Assembly: GCF_004361735.1 (NCBI RefSeq)
Contig: NZ_SNVV01000002.1
Location: forward strand, 62,001-126,000
DNA: 64,000 bases
Source: Azoarcus indigens
Lineage (GTDB): Bacteria; Pseudomonadota; Gammaproteobacteria; Burkholderiales; Rhodocyclaceae
Reading direction: 5' to 3'
In this document: piece by piece, positions 63,737 through 64,000 of the stretch
Layout: every line of letters starts with the position of its first letter
How positions within the stretch are numbered: the first letter of the stretch is position 1
Translations under genes and position numbers: made by a program
Notes under the pieces: model-generated
Databases searched by the model: none
Seen by the model: only the letters and a program-made list of their open reading frames with translations
What the model was told of the DNA's origin: nothing

Positions 63737-64000
63737 GGGCGGCCTCCCCGGCGGTATTCGGCGCACTGGTTCCGGCGCCCGGCCACAGCCCGCTCATCCA
63801 CAGCCCGATCTCTTCCATGCTGGCCTCGCCGATGTCGCGCGGCGGCGACAGCCGGCCCTGGGCGATGACGGCGATGCGGTCGCAGATCTCGAACAACTCG
63901 TCCAGCTCCTCGGAAATCACCAGCACCGCGCAGCCGCGGTTGCGCAGGTCGATGATGGCCTGGCGGATGAAGGCGGCGGCGCCCACGTCCACGCCCCAGG
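63729..64000 (-). CDS. ABC transporter ATPase, C-terminal part (partial)
   Basis: The last 90 codons or so of an ATPase whose start lies beyond the right edge. Visible are the region after Walker B, GCAVLVISEELDELFEICDRI with the switch position, and IAVIAQGR. This matches the second ATP-binding half of the sugar/nucleoside importer ATPases with two fused nucleotide-binding domains. It is the upstream gene of the permease pair. Confidence 0.85.
   Translation of the reverse strand, partial: WGVDVGAAAFIRQAIIDLRNRGCAVLVISEELDELFEICDRIAVIAQGRLSPPRDIGEASMEEIGLWMSGLWPGAGTSAPNTAGEAAHA

Overview
The window is very GC-rich and gene-dense. Its inventory (cd1-type denitrification genes, bacteriohemerythrin, several chemoreceptors, a complete urate pathway, a heavy-metal RND pump) suggests a denitrifying, motile betaproteobacterium, most likely of the Rhodocyclales (Thauera/Azoarcus type). 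That placement is inferred from gene content and order; no search was run.

Layout. 1-6433 (+): end of a nir operon making heme d1: nirF (5' truncated), nirDL fusion, nirG, nirH, nirJ, nirN. A DNR/FNR-type promoter lies inside it, before nirJ. 6434-9157: an islet of different base composition with a carboxymuconolactone decarboxylase-like gene and a divergent MocR-type regulator, splitting nir from nor. 9158-16497 (-): norCB, then norEFQ, a small membrane protein, norD and a Crp/Fnr regulator of DNR type. norC and norE each have their own DNR-like box. 16903-20138: an EamA exporter and a soluble FIST-domain chemoreceptor. 20274-24989 (-): a six-gene operon covering every step from urate to glyoxylate and urea (uraH, puuD, uraD, puuE, alc, allA). 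25153-29773 (-): three heme proteins (SHP/DUF1924, diheme c, cytochrome b561), a QseBC/PmrAB-like two-component pair and a CDF metal exporter, overlapping in one operon behind a perfect PmrA/QseB-type box. 29872-34584: bacteriohemerythrin, then an envelope-stress module in which a CpxRA-like pair faces a Spy-like protein and a lipoprotein hydrolase across a perfect CpxR box. 34738-41664: small lipoprotein, pirin, solute-binding protein plus a PAS/GAF/GGDEF/EAL protein, and an amidase. 41826-49043 (-): an HME-RND (Czc/Cus-type) efflux cluster with several His-rich periplasmic partners. 49242-57910: GST, an Aer-like receptor, an unusual metallophosphoesterase fusion, a glycerophosphodiester phosphodiesterase, a MITE-like element, guanine deaminase, and an MCP with a sigma-28 promoter. 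58042-61587: a decayed iron-uptake locus, in which ECF sigma and TonB-receptor fragments precede intact DUF3649, PepSY and DUF3325 genes. 61692-64000 (-): a nucleoside/purine-type ABC transporter running off the window.

Together the genes support nitrite and NO respiration under NO/oxygen control, use of purines as a nitrogen source (nucleoside uptake, guanine deamination, urate breakdown), and metal and envelope-stress handling. Dispersed GC-rich palindromic repeats occupy several intergenic gaps. No rRNA, tRNA, CRISPR array or complete IS element was seen.
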